The notes beneath the pieces were generated by a model. The model searched no databases, was not told the DNA's origin, and worked only from the letters and a program-made list of their open reading frames with translations. A DNA stretch of 64,000 nt from the NCBI RefSeq assembly GCF_006715635.1, contig NZ_VFNP01000002.1:1612001-1676000 (forward strand), in the 5' to 3' direction. The position numbers and the translations under genes were made by a program. This document shows, in pieces, positions 61,650-64,000 of this stretch. How positions within the stretch are numbered: position 1 is the first letter of the stretch; the number at the start of each line of letters is the position of its first letter. The DNA comes from Streptomyces sp. SLBN-118. GTDB lineage: Bacteria > Actinomycetota > Actinomycetes > Streptomycetales > Streptomycetaceae.

Positions 61650-61899
61650 TCGGCAAGACGCGAACACCCGGTTCGCGGGCGGCCTCGATGGCATCGGCCA
61701 TCAACCGGTCGCACTCGGGGCGTTCCTCACCCGAGTACGCGTTCACATCGTTCTCGACGTACTCGCCGCCGACCTCCCAGCCGTTCTCCTCGACGAACGT
61801 CCGTAGGTCGCTCATCTGCCGATTGACGATCCGTCGACGGTCGCGCGGGTCTTCGCAGATCCGCGCGTAAAGGAAGACGAGGGTACGGCGCGGGAGCAT
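61650..61899 (-). pseudogene. Serine recombinase, truncated N-terminal fragment
   Basis: The N-terminal catalytic-domain pattern of large or small serine recombinases is recognisable: VFLYARICEDPRDRRR, VNRQMSDLRTFVEENGWEV, EYVENDVNAYSGEERPECDR and LMADAIEAAREPGV. Only about 80 residues remain; the rest of the catalytic domain and the DNA-binding part are absent, and the frame then runs into the antisense of the heliorhodopsin 3' end. The expected catalytic Ser in YARIS is Cys (YARIC). A relic of a mobile element. Confidence 0.75.
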
Positions 61900-61920
61900 C
61901 CTAGTGTTCAGAGGAACCTA

Positions 61921-62111
61921 GGGCTTCCCCGGCAGGGTGGGCAACACCCACCAGGACCCCGAGGCCTTCGCCAGCCTGATCAACGATGTCCAGACCAAGC
62001 TGTTCGACCAGCTGGCCGGACGAGACCTGGGTCTACCCGGGCCACGGCAAGGACACAACGCTGGGTGACGAGCGGCCGCGGCTGCCCCAGTGGCGCGAGC
62101 GCGGCTGGTAG
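61921..62111 (+). pseudogene. 3' remnant of an MBL-fold hydrolase gene
   Basis: Reads GFPGRVGNTHQDPEAFASLI, QTKLFDQL, then after one extra G (near 62015) PDETWVYPGHGKDTTLGDER and PQWRERGW followed by TAG. This corresponds to the last ~60 residues of the intact MBL gene at 56706 (LETKLFDVLPDETWIYPGHG, EWRARGW), but is clearly diverged, so it comes from a relative rather than a recent copy. No 5' part is present. Confidence 0.8.
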
Positions 62112-62339
62112 CTCGGCCCGTCAGACCTCAGCCCGCCGGACCGCTCAGGGCCGCCCGGACGTCGAGCGGTCCCGAGCTGTCGAAGCTGTCCGCCACCGCC
62201 GGCGGCAGAGGGCGAAGGCGCAGCAGTCCTGTGACCAGACGCGCGGCGAGCCCGTGCCAGGTACAGGCTCCCTGAATGGCGGCGAACCCGGCGGGTGCGG
62301 AACGGTGTTGGCAGTCTGCACCCGCCGCGGTGAGAGGCG

Positions 62340-63338
62340 TCAGACCTCCACGCTGCCCTTCTGCTCCGCCTCGGCCGACTCCGCCGCGTCCCGCTCCGAC
62401 TGCCTCTTGGAGGCGATCAGGCTCGTGATCGTGGTGACGACCAGCACGCCGCAGATGACCGCGAGCGAGAACGGAATCGAGATTTCGGGGACATGCACCC
62501 CGCTCTCGTGCAGGGCATGGAGTACCAGCTTGACCCCGATGAAGCCGAGGATCACCGACAGGCCGTAGCTGAGGTGGACCAGCTTCCGCAGCAGTCCGCC
62601 GATGAGGAAGTACAGCTGACGCAGACCCATCAGTGCGAACGCGTTCGCCGTGAAGACGATGTAGGGGTCCTGCGTCAGGCCGAAGATCGCGGGTATGGAG
62701 TCCAGCGCGAACAGCACATCGGTGGTGCCGATGGCGAGCATGACCACCATCAGCGGGGTCAGCACGCGCTTGCCGTTGGTACGGACGAAAAGCTTGGTGC
62801 CGTGGTACTTGTCGGCCACACCGAAGCGGTTCTCGATGGACTTCAGCAGGCGGTTCTCCTCGAACTCCTCTTCCTCGTCGTCCGATCGCGCCTCCTGGAT
62901 GAGCTTCCAGGCGGTGTAGATGAGGAACGCGCCGAAGATGTAGAAGACCCACGCGAAGCTTGCGATCATCGCGGCGCCCGCGGCGATGAAGATGGCGCGC
63001 AGGACGAGGGCGATCAGCACACCGACGAGCAGGACACGCTGCTGGAGGTGCGACGGCACCGAGAACTTCGCCATGATCAGGACGAAGACGAAGAGGTTGT
63101 CGACGCTGAGCGACTTCTCGGTGACGAAGCCCGCGAAGAACTCGCCGGACGCCTGGCTGCCGCCGAAGACCAGCAGGCCGAGGCCGAAGATGGCGGCCAG
63201 GACGATCCAGACGACGGTCCAGATCCCGGCTTCCTTGATCGACACATCATGCGGCTTGCGCCCGATGAAGAAGTCGATCGCGATCAGGGCGCTCAGACCA
63301 AGAATGGTCAGCACCCACAGGGTCATTGAAACGTCCAC
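62340..63338 (-). CDS. TerC-family membrane protein (riboswitch-controlled copy)
   Basis: 332 residues. TerC/Alx topology with EKSLSVDNLFVFVLIMAKF and IGTTDVLFALDSIPAIFGLT carrying the conserved acidic residues; central hydrophilic loop RSDDEEEEFEENRLLKSIEN. Family members export or handle Mn2+ and support metalation of secreted proteins. Start GTG 63338 with GGAGG. The leader contains a yybP-ykoY-like riboswitch, supporting the manganese link. More canonical than the copy at 59188. Confidence 0.92.
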   Translation of the reverse strand: MDVSMTLWVLTILGLSALIAIDFFIGRKPHDVSIKEAGIWTVVWIVLAAIFGLGLLVFGGSQASGEFFAGFVTEKSLSVDNLFVFVLIMAKFSVPSHLQQRVLLVGVLIALVLRAIFIAAGAAMIASFAWVFYIFGAFLIYTAWKLIQEARSDDEEEEFEENRLLKSIENRFGVADKYHGTKLFVRTNGKRVLTPLMVVMLAIGTTDVLFALDSIPAIFGLTQDPYIVFTANAFALMGLRQLYFLIGGLLRKLVHLSYGLSVILGFIGVKLVLHALHESGVHVPEISIPFSLAVICGVLVVTTITSLIASKRQSERDAAESAEAEQKGSVEV

Positions 63339-63404
63339 TGCGCCTCCGGCGTCGTACGGCTACTGATCAGCGTCGTCGCTGCCGGAGGTCTCCTCCGCCC
63401 GCGC

Positions 63405-63485
63405 GGTCTCTGCCGCCGCGGGCCGGCGCCCCGGGACCGAGACCGGTCCGTACTGACGGGAACGCCGCATCCGGGAGTACTCCCC
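63405..63485 (-). ncRNA. Probable yybP-ykoY (Mn2+) riboswitch upstream of terC
   Basis: On the minus strand the leader has the order expected for this class: GGGGAGTACTCCC, then CCGTCAGTACGG, a GGTC/GACC-type stem, and AGAGACC, ending about 67 bases before the terC start. yybP-ykoY elements bind Mn2+ and typically precede terC/alx or mntP genes. I identified it by motif and context only. Confidence 0.6.
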
Positions 63486-63558
63486 TCCGCCCAAAGAACA
63501 GTACAGGAATACCCATGGAAAGGTAAAGAGTTCGGTAAAGAAGGTTCAAGTGCGCAGG

Positions 63559-64000
63559 TCAGCGGCCCCATTCACGGCGGGCGGCGGACACCTTGCCCAG
63601 CACCTGACGCAGCACGTCGCTGCCCGGCGGGACCGTCAGCGGTTCATACGTCCAGGCGTGCCGGACCCACGGATCGGCCAGGTGGTCGTCCGGGACCGGG
63701 GTGATGCGCAGCAGGGAGCGCCACAGAGGGTCAAGGACCGGGCCGTACGCGCTCGCGTCCTCGCGGTCCGCGACCATCAGCAGATGGACGCCGACGGCCG
63801 GACCCTCGTCGGCGAGATAGCGAAGCTGAGTGACCGCGCGGTCGTCGAAGCCGTGCGGGAAGTCGTTGACGATCAGCAGCTGCTCCGCCGTGTCCAGGTC
63901 CGGCGGGAGCGCGTCTGCCGCGCCGCCGCGTACCGCCATGGTCACCAGGTCCACCCGCTGGGTGAGCGTGGCCAGCGTGGCACTCACACCCTGGGCGCCG
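63559..64000 (-). CDS. FtsK/SpoIIIE-like ATPase, C-terminal fragment (runs off right edge)
   Basis: The last ~147 codons are present and the frame is open to the window end. LLIVNDFPHGFDDRAVTQLR looks like a Walker B strand and following helix; AVGVHLLMVADREDASAYGP and VLRQVLGKVSAARREWGR follow. This resembles the ATPase core of FtsK/SpoIIIE-type proteins found near ter genes in Streptomyces. The Walker A part lies outside the window, so function is tentative. Confidence 0.6.
   Translation of the reverse strand, partial: GAQGVSATLATLTQRVDLVTMAVRGGAADALPPDLDTAEQLLIVNDFPHGFDDRAVTQLRYLADEGPAVGVHLLMVADREDASAYGPVLDPLWRSLLRITPVPDDHLADPWVRHAWTYEPLTVPPGSDVLRQVLGKVSAARREWGR

Noticed and set aside
57360..62111. 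Perfect att-type direct repeat made by the two MBL gene ends
   Set aside because: The two gene ends are similar in protein sequence but differ at many bases, so they are not a target-site duplication.
62112..62339. Minus-strand frame ending in VRAALSGPAG downstream of the second terC
   Set aside because: Open for about 60 codons but overlaps the expected terC 3' untranslated region, lacks start signals and matches no family I know.

Overview
This window is chromosomal DNA from a Streptomyces or a very close relative. Codons have strongly G/C-biased third positions, GTG/TTG starts and ATGA/GTGA overlaps are common, and the gene set is typical of the genus: whiA with rapZ and yvcK, a SufR-led suf operon, tandem TerD domains, the zwf-opcA cluster and CtaA/CtaB flanking the pentose-phosphate genes. 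I see no tRNA, rRNA, CRISPR array, complete insertion sequence or replication origin.

Layout. 1-2118: hexuronate oxidation genes (KdgD and a uronate-dehydrogenase-like enzyme, divergent). 2214-3729: a tandem TerD protein converging on a small SH3-like protein. 3986-9937: phosphate scavenging (Tat-exported PhoX phosphatase; secreted NucH-like nuclease/phosphatase behind a good PHO box), a large unknown protein and a lipoprotein. 10127-12032: dapA-like and dapD, convergent. 12101-14631: SMR efflux pump with its TetR repressor, a membrane protein and a VOC protein. 14821-21377: the suf operon for Fe-S assembly, led by sufR. 21861-23646: a two-gene ABC exporter whose gene junction carries a small insertion. 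23733-28389: unknown TPR-like protein, heme A synthase, amidohydrolase, unknown 106-residue protein, heme O synthase. 28737-35307: tkt-tal-zwf-opcA-pgl, the pentose-phosphate operon. 35439-41238: pgi, an RbpA paralogue, secG, tpiA-pgk-gap. 41430-49458: M14 carboxypeptidase, then uvrC-rapZ-yvcK-whiA. 49556-55788: a frameshifted exported protein, an XRE-type protein, an exported Rieske protein, a PfkB kinase and uvrA. 55989-57359: DinB-like and MBL-fold proteins.

57409-62111 is the accessory part: degenerate fragments of a USP-like gene, a serine recombinase and an MBL hydrolase surround a winged-helix regulator with an AT-rich palindromic operator region, a USP-like protein, a TerC membrane protein, a double-frameshifted USP-like gene and a heliorhodopsin with its retinal lysine. 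62340-63485 is a second terC behind a probable yybP-ykoY (manganese) riboswitch, and an FtsK-like ATPase runs off the right edge.

How the genes work together. Most of the window is central metabolism (glycolysis, oxidative and non-oxidative pentose phosphate steps, lysine precursors) plus cofactor supply (Fe-S, heme A). Regulation readable from sequence includes a SufR palindrome at the sufR start codon, a twin TetR operator over the smr start, PHO boxes at the phosphate-scavenging genes, a riboswitch at terC and many perfect hairpins between convergent genes. Many first genes have a TANNNT-like -10 element 6-7 bases before the start codon and no Shine-Dalgarno sequence, which points to leaderless transcripts. 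The most unusual content is the heliorhodopsin/TerC/USP-like block with recombinase debris.
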